Positions 1 through 7,829 are shown, counted from the stretch's first letter. The stretch is 21,920 nucleotides of DNA from Syntrophaceae bacterium CG2_30_49_12 (GCA_001873675.1 MNZP01000145.1:1-21920), one strand, 5' to 3'. Translations and numbers: made by a program. Notes: generated by a model from the letters alone, not told the origin.

Positions 1-195
1 GGTGTATTTCTCGAGGAAATCTCCTGAAGAGATTCCCAACCTATCTTTTATCCTTAAGATGTCATAGGGGGTAAGAATTATACTTGTACGGCTACAACAC
101 CTATTAAAGCAGCTGATATCATCATGACATCTGAATTTGAATTTGGAATCCAGCGTGCGCTTAACATGTTCTACAGTACTCATATCCAGTAACAT
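1..195 (-). CDS. YkgJ-family cysteine-cluster protein, N-terminal part (cut by window edge)
   Basis: This partial minus-strand frame stays open to the left edge and gives 65 codons from an ATG at 195, with an AGGA-type ribosome-binding site about 8 bases upstream; Met5 at 183 is an alternative start. A cysteine cluster of the form C-x5-C-x3-CC (Cys23, Cys29, Cys33, Cys34) follows the aromatic-basic stretch FKFRC. It is followed by a segment reading ILTPYDILRIKDRLGI. This arrangement is typical of the YkgJ / CxxCxxCC family (PF03692), predicted zinc- or iron-binding proteins with no settled biochemical role. The rest of the protein, including any further cysteines, lies outside the window. The gene runs in the same direction as ubiB but is separated from it by a 140-base gap filled by a repeat hairpin, so co-transcription is uncertain. 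Family assignment is by motif recognition only. Confidence 0.72.
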   Translation of the reverse strand, partial: MLLDMSTVEHVKRTLDSKFKFRCHDDISCFNRCCSRTSIILTPYDILRIKDRLGISSGDFLEKYT

Positions 196-220
196 GGATT
201 AATCCTTTATATGAAAATAG

Positions 221-328
221 GGTTCGAGGATTCCAGGGTTCGAGGGTTCAAGGATTCGAGGGTTCAAGGGTTTTAATTTCAACGCCTTTCACTTGAATCC
301 TTGACCTCTTGACCCCTTGAATCCTTTT
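221..328. repeat. Inverted array of 8-bp tandem repeats (array 1)
   Basis: The left arm (221-270) is six consecutive 8-bp units related to GGTTCGAG/GGTTCAAG/GATTCGAG. The right arm (292-323) is four 8-bp units of the reverse complement (CTTGAATC, CTTGACCT, CTTGACCC, CTTGAATC). About 20 bases separate the arms, so the stretch could fold into a long imperfect hairpin. It lies between the stop of the ubiB-like gene (336) and the start of the ykgJ-like gene (195). It could act as a transcription terminator or mRNA stabiliser, but there is no clean T-run on the minus strand. The same motif recurs in three other gaps of this window with a 7-bp period. Confidence 0.85.
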
Positions 329-335
329 ATGGTTA

Positions 336-2030
336 TTACAGTTTTCCTGAACGGAGGATAGAGATGAGTAACCAGAGGCCTAAAATGCCGGCCATGGAGT
401 ATCCTAAAAATCCCAGCAGGGGAAAGCCAAACAGATGTGGACCTAAATTGGAGGCAATAATGAGAGACGATCCGATGATCAGGGAGGAGATAATAAGAGA
501 AAAGGCAATCCGGTTTGATGATCTGTCCATTTCGGAGATAAAATGTTCGAGCCCCTGGTGTTGGAAACCGATTTTAGTTTTTCCCTGTTTAAGTTGTTTA
601 AGTGCCTCTTGGAACTCCCGGGGGATATCTCTCAGGAGATGAAGGAGTTTCCCGCCTGCGGTCATGAATTCTTCCGCCAGGCGTTTGGGGTGCATCCGCT
701 CCCGCATAAGGTTTTTGATAAAAGGGACCGCCTCTCTGGTCATATCGAAATCAGGGTACAACACCAGACCAAGTCCTTCAACTTCTGTTAACGCCTTGCC
801 GATGAGAAAGATGTCCTGTGGCAGCCTCAGCCTGTGACGGGCAACCAGATCGAGGAGTCCATGAAAGATATTCTCCATGCGTAATTCCTTAAGAGGGCGA
901 TAGAGGTGCAACTCTATAAAGTTGGAAATGTCATTCTCCAGCGCCCGACGGTCAGGTTCCTCATCCCATTCTACAATTCTTAAAATGGCATCTGTTATCC
1001 TTGATTCATCATGACGGATATAACCCAGAACGATGTCGGCAAAATGTTCCCTGGATTGCCGATCAACATGCCCCATCATGCCGAAATCGAGATAGCAGAT
1101 CACATTGCCGGGCAGGATGAACACATTTCCTGGATGGGGGTCGGCATGGAAAAACCTGTGTTTGAATATCTGTTCGAGGATCAAGTTGTTCACCCGGCAG
1201 GCAATGATTCTCCGGTCAAAACCTTTTTCGTCCAGGAGGGCAATCTCGGAGGCCTTGATGCCATCAACATATTCCATGGTGAGGATACGTTCCGTTGTCG
1301 CCTGTTTGAATATCCTGGGCACATAAATTGATTCATTGCCGATAAACTGCCGGGCAAAGCGTTCCGTGTGAGAAACCTCAATGGTATAGTTGATTTCTCT
1401 TTTCAGGGTGCGGGCAATCTCATCAACTATCCTCGTGGGACGATGTATTTCCCACTCCTCCACGTATTTTTCTATCAGGGTGGCCAGGTGGAAGAGGATC
1501 TCCAGGTCCGATTCAATTATCCGGCGGATACCGGGACGCTGGACCTTAACAATGACCTGTTCCCCGGTCCTCAGTTGCGCCCGGTGGACCTGGCCGATAG
1601 ATGCCGCTGCGATGGGACTCTCTTGAAACTGAAAAAATATCTCATCAAGAGAGGCATTAAGTTCCTGCTCCACGATTTCTTTCACCTGAGAAAATGGGAA
1701 CGGCGGAACTTTATCCTGCAGTTTTGTCAATTCCTGGATGAGTTCGACAGGGATCAGGTCGGGACGGGTAGAAAGTGCCTGGCCCATCTTAATGAAAATG
1801 GGCCCCAGTTCCTCAAGTGCCATCCGCAGCCGCTCATACGTGCTCAGGGTTTTGATCTCCTCGTTACGTTTGCCGGAAATTATCCGCATACCCATCTTGA
1901 GATACGGCCCCAGATAGAGTCTGCCAATCAAATCATCAAAACCGTATTTAAACAGGATGGCAAGTATCTGGCGGTAACGATGGATATTCCGGTAAGTATG
2001 CGAGAGGATACTGATCTTACGGATACGCAT
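336..2030 (-). CDS. ubiB: AarF/UbiB (ABC1/ADCK) family atypical kinase
   Basis: This 564-residue protein belongs to the UbiB/AarF/COQ8 atypical kinase family, linked in other bacteria to quinone biosynthesis or lipid handling at the membrane. The family signatures are visible in order: the KxGQ motif (KMGQ, 81-84), the Ala-rich loop replacing the normal P-loop (AAAS, 141-144), the ATP-anchoring lysine in VKVQRP (Lys162), ExD (ESD, 173-175), the catalytic-loop equivalent HADPHPGN (295-302) and DFG (315-317). Two hydrophobic helices at about 508-562 look like a C-terminal membrane anchor. The ATG at 2030 lies 3 bases after the stop of the phasin-like gene, so the two are surely co-transcribed and probably translationally coupled. 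No ubiquinone pathway genes are nearby, and an anaerobe would more likely make menaquinone, so the actual substrate is unknown. Confidence 0.9.
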   Translation of the reverse strand: MRIRKISILSHTYRNIHRYRQILAILFKYGFDDLIGRLYLGPYLKMGMRIISGKRNEEIKTLSTYERLRMALEELGPIFIKMGQALSTRPDLIPVELIQELTKLQDKVPPFPFSQVKEIVEQELNASLDEIFFQFQESPIAAASIGQVHRAQLRTGEQVIVKVQRPGIRRIIESDLEILFHLATLIEKYVEEWEIHRPTRIVDEIARTLKREINYTIEVSHTERFARQFIGNESIYVPRIFKQATTERILTMEYVDGIKASEIALLDEKGFDRRIIACRVNNLILEQIFKHRFFHADPHPGNVFILPGNVICYLDFGMMGHVDRQSREHFADIVLGYIRHDESRITDAILRIVEWDEEPDRRALENDISNFIELHLYRPLKELRMENIFHGLLDLVARHRLRLPQDIFLIGKALTEVEGLGLVLYPDFDMTREAVPFIKNLMRERMHPKRLAEEFMTAGGKLLHLLRDIPREFQEALKQLKQGKTKIGFQHQGLEHFISEMDRSSNRIAFSLIISSLIIGSSLIIASNLGPHLFGFPLLGFLGYSMAGILGLWLLISILRSGKL

Positions 2031-2033
2031 CGT

Positions 2034-2336
2034 TTATTCTCTATGCTCGCCTGACTTCTCCAGTTTCTCCAGCCTCTCTTTGATCTCTTCCAGCTCAACT
2101 TTTGTGGGCACATTCAGATGCCTCAAGATACCGGTCACAATTTTTTCTGTCCTTTCCTCCATTTCTTTTTTAAACTTTTTTGATTTTTCCTTCAGATCTG
2201 CAACTGTCTCTCTGGCTTCCTTTTCTGTAATCTCCCCCTTTTTGACAAGCTCGTCAATGACCTCCTGAATTTTTTCTGTTGTCATGAAGGCCAACCCTGT
2301 GCAAGCCAACATCGCTTTTTTAATAAAATCAGGCAT
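2034..2336 (-). CDS. Phasin-like small coiled-coil protein
   Basis: This 100-residue, highly charged protein has a short hydrophobic N-terminus (about 1-18) followed by Lys/Glu-rich helix with heptad character from about 20 to 95. It contains a conserved-looking segment EVIDELVKKGEITEKEA (25-41). It resembles the short proteins annotated as phasin superfamily or polyhydroxyalkanoate synthesis regulator (COG3937 type). True phasins coat storage granules, but no PHA synthase gene is in the window, so the name should be read as a family label. The ATG at 2336 has a strong AGGAGGGGG ribosome-binding site. It is the first gene of a two-gene unit with the UbiB-like kinase. A structural or membrane-associated partner role for that kinase is an inference from the spacing. 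Confidence 0.7.
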   Translation of the reverse strand: MPDFIKKAMLACTGLAFMTTEKIQEVIDELVKKGEITEKEARETVADLKEKSKKFKKEMEERTEKIVTGILRHLNVPTKVELEEIKERLEKLEKSGEHRE

Positions 2337-2385
2337 GTCTATTTCCCCCTCCTTTGCATTTATTTTTCCTGTCCATACCGGATAA

Positions 2386-2415
2386 AGTTTAGCACATATA
2401 AAATGGGAATGTAAA
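2386..2415 (-). promoter_or_regulatory. Candidate sigma-70-type promoter of the phasin-like/ubiB unit
   Basis: Read on the minus strand, TTTACA (2410-2415) is followed after 18 bp by TAAACT (2386-2391), about 50 bases upstream of the phasin-like ATG. The -35 box matches 5 of 6 consensus bases and the -10 box about 4 of 6. The position and AT-rich spacer suit a promoter, but this is pattern matching only. Confidence 0.35.
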
Positions 2416-2431
2416 TATCACATTGTTTGGG

Positions 2432-2467
2432 TTTCAAAATGAGGAAAAGGGTTCGATCTTTCCCCAT
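2432..2467 (-). terminator. Possible weak intrinsic terminator after the methyltransferase gene
   Basis: On the minus strand a stem of about 10 bp (ATGGGGAAAG at 2458-2467 pairing with CTTTTCCTCAT at 2439-2449, with two G-T pairs) begins within the methyltransferase stop codon. It is followed by only four T residues. It would separate the rod-shape/methyltransferase transcript from the phasin-like/ubiB unit. The short T-tract makes this uncertain. Confidence 0.35.
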
Positions 2468-3471
2468 CATTTCTCCCCAATCATCAGGGCGGTGCCTATT
2501 TCTGTATCTTTTCTGTGGATATTGGATAGACCTGCCCCTTCCATCCACGTTCGTACCTCTCTCTCGGTATATGTGTCTCCAGCTTCGGTTCCCACCAGCA
2601 TATTCAGGGCAAAGAGCGCCCCGAAGGCGGGAGTGGTTCGGTCTTCATCCATGATGAAGTCCTGGACAATTAGTTTGCCGCCTGGATTCAAGGCCCGGCA
2701 GGCCTTATCAATGAGGGTCTGATTCTGCTCAGGGGAATTGATATGGATAATCGCCGAGAGGAATAACAGATCAAAGCCCTTGCCGAGATCATCGGTATGG
2801 TAATCACCGACCACTGTCTCCACTTTATCAGATAACCCTTCCTCAGCAATGTATTTTTGAGTAATGGGAATCACGTTCGGCAGATCAAAGACCGTCGCCC
2901 GGAGGTCACCTTTTGCTCGGATGAAGGCCATGGCATAGGCGCTTGAACCCCCTCCCACATCGAGGATCCGGGAAACACGGGAGAGGTCAATCATGGCAAC
3001 GACCGAAGGGGCGTGTCTGCGGGCACGCTCGTGCATGGCGGCAATAAAAGACCTCAACCAGTTATCACTTCTCTCATTTATGGGTCTCGCCACCACGGAT
3101 CTCCCCTCACGCACAGCCTGTGTCAGGGTGTTCCAGGAATCCCAGAGATGGACATAGTGCATCAGCCCGGCCATGTATTCCGGTTTTCCCTTCACCAAAA
3201 ACCGTAAGGTAAGGGGGGTGTTAGAAAATCGCCCTTTTTTCTTTTTCACTATGCCAAGGGTACAGAGGGCATTCAGTAGCCGGTCTGTGGCACGAGATTC
3301 TGTTCCCAGTGTCATCGCCACTTCCCCTCCCGATCGTTCCACATCGCCCATGGCTGTAAATAGATCCAGCTCAATAGCGCTCAATAATATCCTGCTGCCC
3401 TGAAAGGCCAGGGCCAGTTCTGTAATTTGATTTCCTAAAATGATATCCTTTCTCGCTGAGTTTACATCCAT
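2467..3471 (-). CDS. SAM-dependent O-methyltransferase (methyltransferase family 2)
   Basis: This 334-residue protein has the two-part layout of acetylserotonin/hydroxyneurosporene-type O-methyltransferases (PF00891). The N-terminal dimerisation winged-helix region spans about 15-90 (ELALAFQGSRILLSAIELDLF, with a helix-turn-helix-like ATDRLLNALCTLGIV). The C-terminal Rossmann domain has SAM motif I LDVGGGSS at 170-177, the acidic residue after strand 2 in VFDLPNV (Asp196) and GDYHTDDLGKGFDLLFLS (222-239). The general-base position may be His in SAIIHINSPEQ (about 239-249). The ATG at 3471 has an AGGAGG ribosome-binding site. It begins 33 bases after the rodA stop, so it is probably the last gene of the rod-shape transcript. 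The substrate is unknown; relatives methylate small aromatic, carotenoid, tetrapyrrole or antibiotic hydroxyls. Its presence beside cell-wall genes is unexplained. Confidence 0.85.
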   Translation of the reverse strand: MDVNSARKDIILGNQITELALAFQGSRILLSAIELDLFTAMGDVERSGGEVAMTLGTESRATDRLLNALCTLGIVKKKKGRFSNTPLTLRFLVKGKPEYMAGLMHYVHLWDSWNTLTQAVREGRSVVARPINERSDNWLRSFIAAMHERARRHAPSVVAMIDLSRVSRILDVGGGSSAYAMAFIRAKGDLRATVFDLPNVIPITQKYIAEEGLSDKVETVVGDYHTDDLGKGFDLLFLSAIIHINSPEQNQTLIDKACRALNPGGKLIVQDFIMDEDRTTPAFGALFALNMLVGTEAGDTYTEREVRTWMEGAGLSNIHRKDTEIGTALMIGEK

Positions 3472-3504
3472 TTGTGTCTCCTCCTGTAGGCAGGGGTAAA
3501 AATT

Positions 3505-4614
3505 CTATGGCCGGAGAATAAACCTTCTCATGCTGATACTCATAAGCAATCCAATGCCTGTCAGGAGCACAACAATAGAAGAGCCCCCGTAACTCAAAAA
3601 AGGCAGGGGAATTCCCACAACGGGGAGCATACCCAAAACCATCCCAATATTGATAAATACCTCCCAAAAGATAAGCATGGTAATGCCAAAGGATATTAAG
3701 GTACCCACCATATCCCTCGCATGGAGGCCGATCTTTAAACACCACAATACCAATATTAAAAACATAATTATCAGGATCAGTCCCCCCAGAAAACCCCACT
3801 CCTCTGAAAAAACGGAAAAAACAAAATCTGTCTGCTGTACCGGCAAAAATTTCAGTTGCGTTTGGGTTCCCTTTAAAAATCCCTTTCCCAGGATTTGCCC
3901 GGAACCGACAGCGATTATTGATTGAATGATGTGATACCCGGAACCGAGGAAATCTTTTTCCGGACTGAAAAAGGTAACAATCCGCTCCTTCTGATAATCC
4001 TTCAGAAAATGCCAGCCCACGGGAATCAGCACAACGCAGCCGGCGGCAGCGCAAAGTAAGGACTTCCACTCTACACCAACAAATAAGACAATAGATAAGA
4101 AAAGGATGACCAGTATCAAGGCCGTACCAAGATCAGGCTGTTTCAGGATAAATAAGAACGGAATCACTACGATCAGAAAAGGGACGAAGAGTTCTCTCAA
4201 GCTATAGCCTTTATCTGTCTTATGGACATCAAAGTATCTTGCCAGTGCCAGTATCATCGTTAATTTTACTAATTCTGAAGGTTGAAAGGAAAATCCTCCT
4301 ATGACAATCCACCTCTGAGAACCATGGGCTGCATCTCCGTACAAAAATACACCTATGAGAAGAAGGAGGGAAAACGCATAAATAATATAGGCGTAGCCAC
4401 TAATAAGGCGATAGTCAATACAGAAGGCTACTCCCATACATGCAAGACCTATAAAAATCCATTGAACCTGCTTGATATAGAGGTGTGACTGCTTGAAATC
4501 GGCCAGACTATAACCTGTGCTGTAAATATTTAAAAGGCCTATAGAACTGATGAGCAACACTAGAATAAGGAGAGTCCAATCAAAATTTAAAAATAATCGG
4601 CGATCAAATTTCAT
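3505..4614 (-). CDS. rodA: Peptidoglycan glycosyltransferase RodA (SEDS family)
   Basis: This 369-residue polytopic membrane protein of the RodA/FtsW/SpoVE family polymerises lipid II into glycan strands for lateral wall growth, working with PBP2 (mrdA, just upstream). About ten hydrophobic segments are visible. Family signatures include GSQRWI (in the long loop after TM3), FQPSELVKL, the catalytic-region KQPDLGTAL containing the essential aspartate, and the C-terminal NIGMVLGMLPVVGIPLPF followed by LSYGGSS. I place the start at ATG 4614 (MKFDRRLF). An in-frame TTG at 4632 would add six residues that are encoded by a repeat. Neither start has a recognisable Shine-Dalgarno sequence, because repeat array 2 fills the upstream bases. 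Translation may depend on coupling to mrdA, whose stop is 41 bases upstream. Confidence 0.95.
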   Translation of the reverse strand: MKFDRRLFLNFDWTLLILVLLISSIGLLNIYSTGYSLADFKQSHLYIKQVQWIFIGLACMGVAFCIDYRLISGYAYIIYAFSLLLLIGVFLYGDAAHGSQRWIVIGGFSFQPSELVKLTMILALARYFDVHKTDKGYSLRELFVPFLIVVIPFLFILKQPDLGTALILVILFLSIVLFVGVEWKSLLCAAAGCVVLIPVGWHFLKDYQKERIVTFFSPEKDFLGSGYHIIQSIIAVGSGQILGKGFLKGTQTQLKFLPVQQTDFVFSVFSEEWGFLGGLILIIMFLILVLWCLKIGLHARDMVGTLISFGITMLIFWEVFINIGMVLGMLPVVGIPLPFLSYGGSSIVVLLTGIGLLMSISMRRFILRP

Positions 4615-4618
4615 TTTA

Positions 4619-4687
4619 GGTTCACGGTTCAAGGTTCAGGGTTCAAGGTTCAAGGTTAGAAAGCGATGAACCCGGAACCTTGAACCT
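4619..4687. repeat. Inverted array of 7-bp GGTTCAA-type repeats (array 2)
   Basis: The left arm is five consecutive 7-bp units (GGTTCAC, GGTTCAA, GGTTCAG, GGTTCAA, GGTTCAA; 4619-4653) plus a partial GGTTA. The right arm (4666-4686) has three reverse-complement units (ATGAACC, CGGAACC, TTGAACC). The array overlaps the last 10 or so codons of mrdA and reaches to within 4 bases of the rodA ATG. A hairpin formed here in the mRNA would span the mrdA stop codon and the rodA initiation region. Confidence 0.88.
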
Positions 4688-6527
4688 GAGTAGTTACTTT
4701 AAGTTTAAAGTAGGCATCTATAATCTTTTTGGCAATCGGGGCAGCAACGGTTCCTCCGTGACCGGCATGCTCTACAATAACCGCCACCGCTATTTCCGGG
4801 TTTTTATACGGTGCGAAACAAACGAAGAGGGCGTGATCTCTGAGTCTCGAGGGAATGATCTTTTTTCTACGCGCCTTTCTATCCTCCGGCATACCAATAA
4901 CCTGAGCGGTACCGGTCTTTCCACAAACATCCGCTTCCGCTCTTCTTGCGGCATATCCAGTCCCACCCCTTTCATTAACAACACCCCAAAGGGCATAATT
5001 CAGGATATCAATGTTTTTTCGACTGATGGGAAGGGAGGATTTTTTCTCAGGATTGAATGTCTTGAAAGGCCGACCATCCCCTGTTTCTATCCGTTTTACG
5101 ATCCTGGGACGCCAGAGCGTTCCACCATTTGCCAGGGCGCAGTAGGCATTCAACAGTTGGATCGCAGTGACGGAGTTAAATCCCTGACCGATGGAAACGG
5201 AAATAGTTTCACCCATCTGCCATGGTTCGCCAAACTTGGTGAGTTTCCATTCTTTCGTGGGGATCAAGCCGCTCTTCTCCCGGGGGAGATCGGTCCCCGT
5301 AACCGCACCGAAACCAAAACCACGTGCATACCGGGCTAATTTATCAACACCGATCAACTTTCCCAAGTTATAAAAATAGACGTCGCAGGATTCTACAATA
5401 GCACGGTGCAGGTTGACCCAGCCATGGCCTTTTTTTTGCCAACACTGGTAAGTCCTGTTACCCAACTCGAACGATCCGGGACAGAAAAATTTTGTCTCCG
5501 GGGTAATCAATCCTTCCTCAAGGGCCGCGGCGGCGACAATCAACTTATAAGTAGAACCGGGAGGATACTGGCCCGAAATTGCCCTGTTTTCCATAGGGTG
5601 CCGGGGATCAGACGATAACTTTTCCCAATCTTCGAAAGAAATTCCTCCACTGAACAGATTTGGATCAAAGGATGGTGCACTTACCATGGATAGTATGGAA
5701 CCATCGCGTGGGTCCATGACAACTACTGAACCTGCCCTGTCTTTCATAGCCTCCCAGGCAATTTTTTGCAGATATGAATCAATGGTCAGTACCATATTGT
5801 AACCGGGAACAGGTTCAATCTTTCCTATAACTTTAATCTCTTGACCACGGACATTGACTTCTACCTGTTTTGCACCACTTTTGCCTTTCAGATACCGATC
5901 GAAATACTTATCCAGGCCGTATTTGCCTATTGTATCACCGATGCTGTATTCATCTGATGTGTTTTTCCCCAATTCCTCTTGACAGATCTCGCCTGTATAA
6001 CCGAGAACATGGGCCATCATCTCTCCGGCAAGGTATTGCCTGACGGAATTCACCTCAACGGCCACTCCCGGTAAATCCAGGGCATGTGTCTCCACGATGG
6101 CCAGTTTTTCTCTGCTGATATTTTTCTCCAGTTCGGCCGGTACAAAGCGCTTAACCTTTTTAGCAGAGGGTAAGTTGGTCGAAAAAGTTATGGCTCTTTC
6201 CGCATAAAGGTAGTTCAGTTTTTTAACCACATCATGGATGTTTTTGATACGATTGGGCACAAACAAAATATCAAAGGAGGGACGATTGTCTACCAGAACA
6301 TACCCGTTGGTATCCATGATCAAACCTCTTAGTTGTTTGATTTTACGAAGTCGAACGCTGTTGTTTTCTGACCTCTGCTTTAACTCGTCCCCCTTGATGA
6401 TCTGCAGATACCAGAGTCTGATAACCAGAATGGATAGGGCAACAGTCACAAGGATAAAGAGTGTCTTGAATCTCTGCCGGAATTCATGAGGTTCATGTCC
6501 TTCTAATAGATCTTGCATCCCCCCCAT
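4656..6527 (-). CDS. mrdA: Penicillin-binding protein 2 (class B transpeptidase of the elongasome)
   Basis: This 623-residue class B PBP crosslinks peptidoglycan during cell elongation. One N-terminal transmembrane helix (about 21-42) is followed by the pedestal domain (about 60-240) and the transpeptidase domain. All three active-site motifs are present: SxxK as STYK with nucleophile Ser325 in YPPGSTYK, SxN/D as SCD (380-382), and KTGT (537-540) in GKTGTAQ. The ATG at 6527 overlaps the 3' end of mreD by 35 bases and has a GAGGTG ribosome-binding site 9 bases upstream. The last dozen residues (TTQVQGSGFIAF) are encoded by repeat array 2. The natural family C-terminus normally ends near the KKIIDAYF helix, so this tail is probably a repeat-derived extension. 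Confidence 0.95.
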   Translation of the reverse strand: MGGMQDLLEGHEPHEFRQRFKTLFILVTVALSILVIRLWYLQIIKGDELKQRSENNSVRLRKIKQLRGLIMDTNGYVLVDNRPSFDILFVPNRIKNIHDVVKKLNYLYAERAITFSTNLPSAKKVKRFVPAELEKNISREKLAIVETHALDLPGVAVEVNSVRQYLAGEMMAHVLGYTGEICQEELGKNTSDEYSIGDTIGKYGLDKYFDRYLKGKSGAKQVEVNVRGQEIKVIGKIEPVPGYNMVLTIDSYLQKIAWEAMKDRAGSVVVMDPRDGSILSMVSAPSFDPNLFSGGISFEDWEKLSSDPRHPMENRAISGQYPPGSTYKLIVAAAALEEGLITPETKFFCPGSFELGNRTYQCWQKKGHGWVNLHRAIVESCDVYFYNLGKLIGVDKLARYARGFGFGAVTGTDLPREKSGLIPTKEWKLTKFGEPWQMGETISVSIGQGFNSVTAIQLLNAYCALANGGTLWRPRIVKRIETGDGRPFKTFNPEKKSSLPISRKNIDILNYALWGVVNERGGTGYAARRAEADVCGKTGTAQVIGMPEDRKARRKKIIPSRLRDHALFVCFAPYKNPEIAVAVIVEHAGHGGTVAAPIAKKIIDAYFKLKVTTQVQGSGFIAF

Positions 6528-7005
6528 TTAACAACACCTCAAGCCGGAAGAATATATTAAAAAAAACCGGGCTAAGTACACTTATCACCAATGCCTGGGG
6601 TAGAAAAATTCTTAATATATGCTGGAATAAATTAACCCCATATATCAGTTCATTAAATAAAATGACAAGCAACTGCTCTAATAGTGCACATATTAAAGTA
6701 AAAATCACGATGAATGATTTCTTCTCTGGATATATCCTCGGATAAACGAATTTGGAAATAAAAAATAAAAAGGTATAAATGAAGGTGAAAAGACCGGAAA
6801 TCGAACCTGCGATACAGTCAAGAAAAAAACCGAGGAGAAAGCTCAGAATAAACCCTTTTATTACTTTCAAGTGAAATCCAGCGTAAATTACCAATAGCAG
6901 GGATATCTCCAGGCTGATCTTGCCGAAAAACATAATGTCTGTTACGCTTACTTGAAATATAATCAATAACAAAGATAAAAGAGGCAGGAAAAATAGATAG
7001 CTCAC
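6493..7005 (-). CDS. mreD: Rod shape-determining membrane protein MreD
   Basis: This 170-residue, very hydrophobic protein has about five predicted membrane helices (around 3-22, 30-50, 55-90, 96-120 and 128-156). MreD proteins diverge strongly in sequence, so the assignment rests on size, topology and position between mreC and mrdA. It belongs to the membrane part of the elongasome linking MreB filaments to PBP2/RodA. It starts with GTG at 7005, and this codon overlaps the mreC stop in a GTGA junction, which implies translational coupling. It overlaps mrdA by 35 bases at the other end. Confidence 0.88.
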   Translation of the reverse strand: MSYLFFLPLLSLLLIIFQVSVTDIMFFGKISLEISLLLVIYAGFHLKVIKGFILSFLLGFFLDCIAGSISGLFTFIYTFLFFISKFVYPRIYPEKKSFIVIFTLICALLEQLLVILFNELIYGVNLFQHILRIFLPQALVISVLSPVFFNIFFRLEVLLNGGDARSIRRT

Positions 7006-7829
7006 TTCTTATCATCATTATCCGGCAAAAATACGAGAACTTCCTCTATTCTGGCAACATCAACGGACGGAGTTACCTCAACCTTCTGAAATAAGGCTGC
7101 ATCCCTCTTATCTACACTCTTAACAAAACCGAGAAGCAATCCCTTAGGGAAGACACCTCCCATACCCGAGGAGATAACGGCATCTCCTACCCTGACATCA
7201 TCAGTCTTAGGAACATATTTTAGGTGAGATATAAAACCCGAACCATGCAGGATACCCGGAGTCCTTGTTCTCTGAACCAGGGCGTCAATTTTACTATTTT
7301 CATCGGTGAGAAGCAGAATCTTTGATACATGCCACGATGCCTCTGTGATCCTACCTATAACTCCCTGATCCGCCGCAACCGGCAGGCCGATTCTTAAATT
7401 ATGGGCGGTTCCCTTGTTGATTAATATCGTCTGGAATCCAGATAATTTGTTTCTGCCGACGACCATGGCAGTAATGGTAGAGTAATTGAGATTTTCTTTG
7501 AGTTTCAAAAGCTTTTGTAACCGTATCCCCTCAAGATAACCTTCCTGATACTGAATCAATTGCCCTGTTAACAGGATATTTTTCTTTTTGAGTTGCCTGT
7601 TTTCCTCTTCCAATCCCACCAGAAAGATGTATCGTTTCCACCCTTTTGTCAGTTCCTCGAAAGATGTGTTTATCACGTCCATCAAGGGCGCCGCTATTTC
7701 TAACACCAATTTTTTAAAAATGCCGGTCTCAGAAGATCTCTTTACACTGTGAAAGGTCAGGGAAAGAAGGACAATGATGAGAGTGAATACTATTATAATT
7801 AACTGATATTTTTTAGGTTTACTTTTCAC
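7002..7829 (-). CDS. mreC: Rod shape-determining protein MreC
   Basis: This 275-residue bitopic membrane protein of the elongasome interacts with PBP2 in the periplasm. The N-terminal transmembrane helix is at about 9-26, then a coiled-coil segment (about 72-112, EEENRQLKKKN...), then the beta-rich MreC core (120-270). The core includes MVVGRNKLSGFQTILINKG, the GLPVAADQGVIGRI turn and VGDAVISSGMGGVFPKGLLLG, all typical of the family. It starts with GTG at 7829, sharing bases with the mreB stop (GTGA), so it is tightly coupled to mreB. Length is normal for the family. Confidence 0.94.
   Translation of the reverse strand: MKSKPKKYQLIIIVFTLIIVLLSLTFHSVKRSSETGIFKKLVLEIAAPLMDVINTSFEELTKGWKRYIFLVGLEEENRQLKKKNILLTGQLIQYQEGYLEGIRLQKLLKLKENLNYSTITAMVVGRNKLSGFQTILINKGTAHNLRIGLPVAADQGVIGRITEASWHVSKILLLTDENSKIDALVQRTRTPGILHGSGFISHLKYVPKTDDVRVGDAVISSGMGGVFPKGLLLGFVKSVDKRDAALFQKVEVTPSVDVARIEEVLVFLPDNDDKK

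Noticed and set aside
58..192. Plus-strand frame of 44 codons ending at 192 near the left edge
   Set aside because: The opposite strand of the same bases encodes a clear cysteine-cluster motif, so this is a shadow.
221..328. CRISPR array
   Set aside because: Units are 7-8 bp and contiguous with no spacers, and no cas genes are present.
1368..2054. Long plus-strand open frame (228 codons) opposite the UbiB-like gene
   Set aside because: It is antisense to a gene with all family motifs, has no ribosome-binding site or recognisable domain, and fits a shadow of the minus-strand coding pattern.
3371..4069. Minus-strand 232-codon frame overlapping rodA and the methyltransferase
   Set aside because: It lies in another frame of two well-supported genes on the same strand and has low-complexity composition with no family signature.
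4656..4690. Insertion sequence between mrdA and rodA
   Set aside because: The inverted arms enclose only about a dozen bases, with no transposase and no target-site duplication; the unit structure is a tandem repeat.
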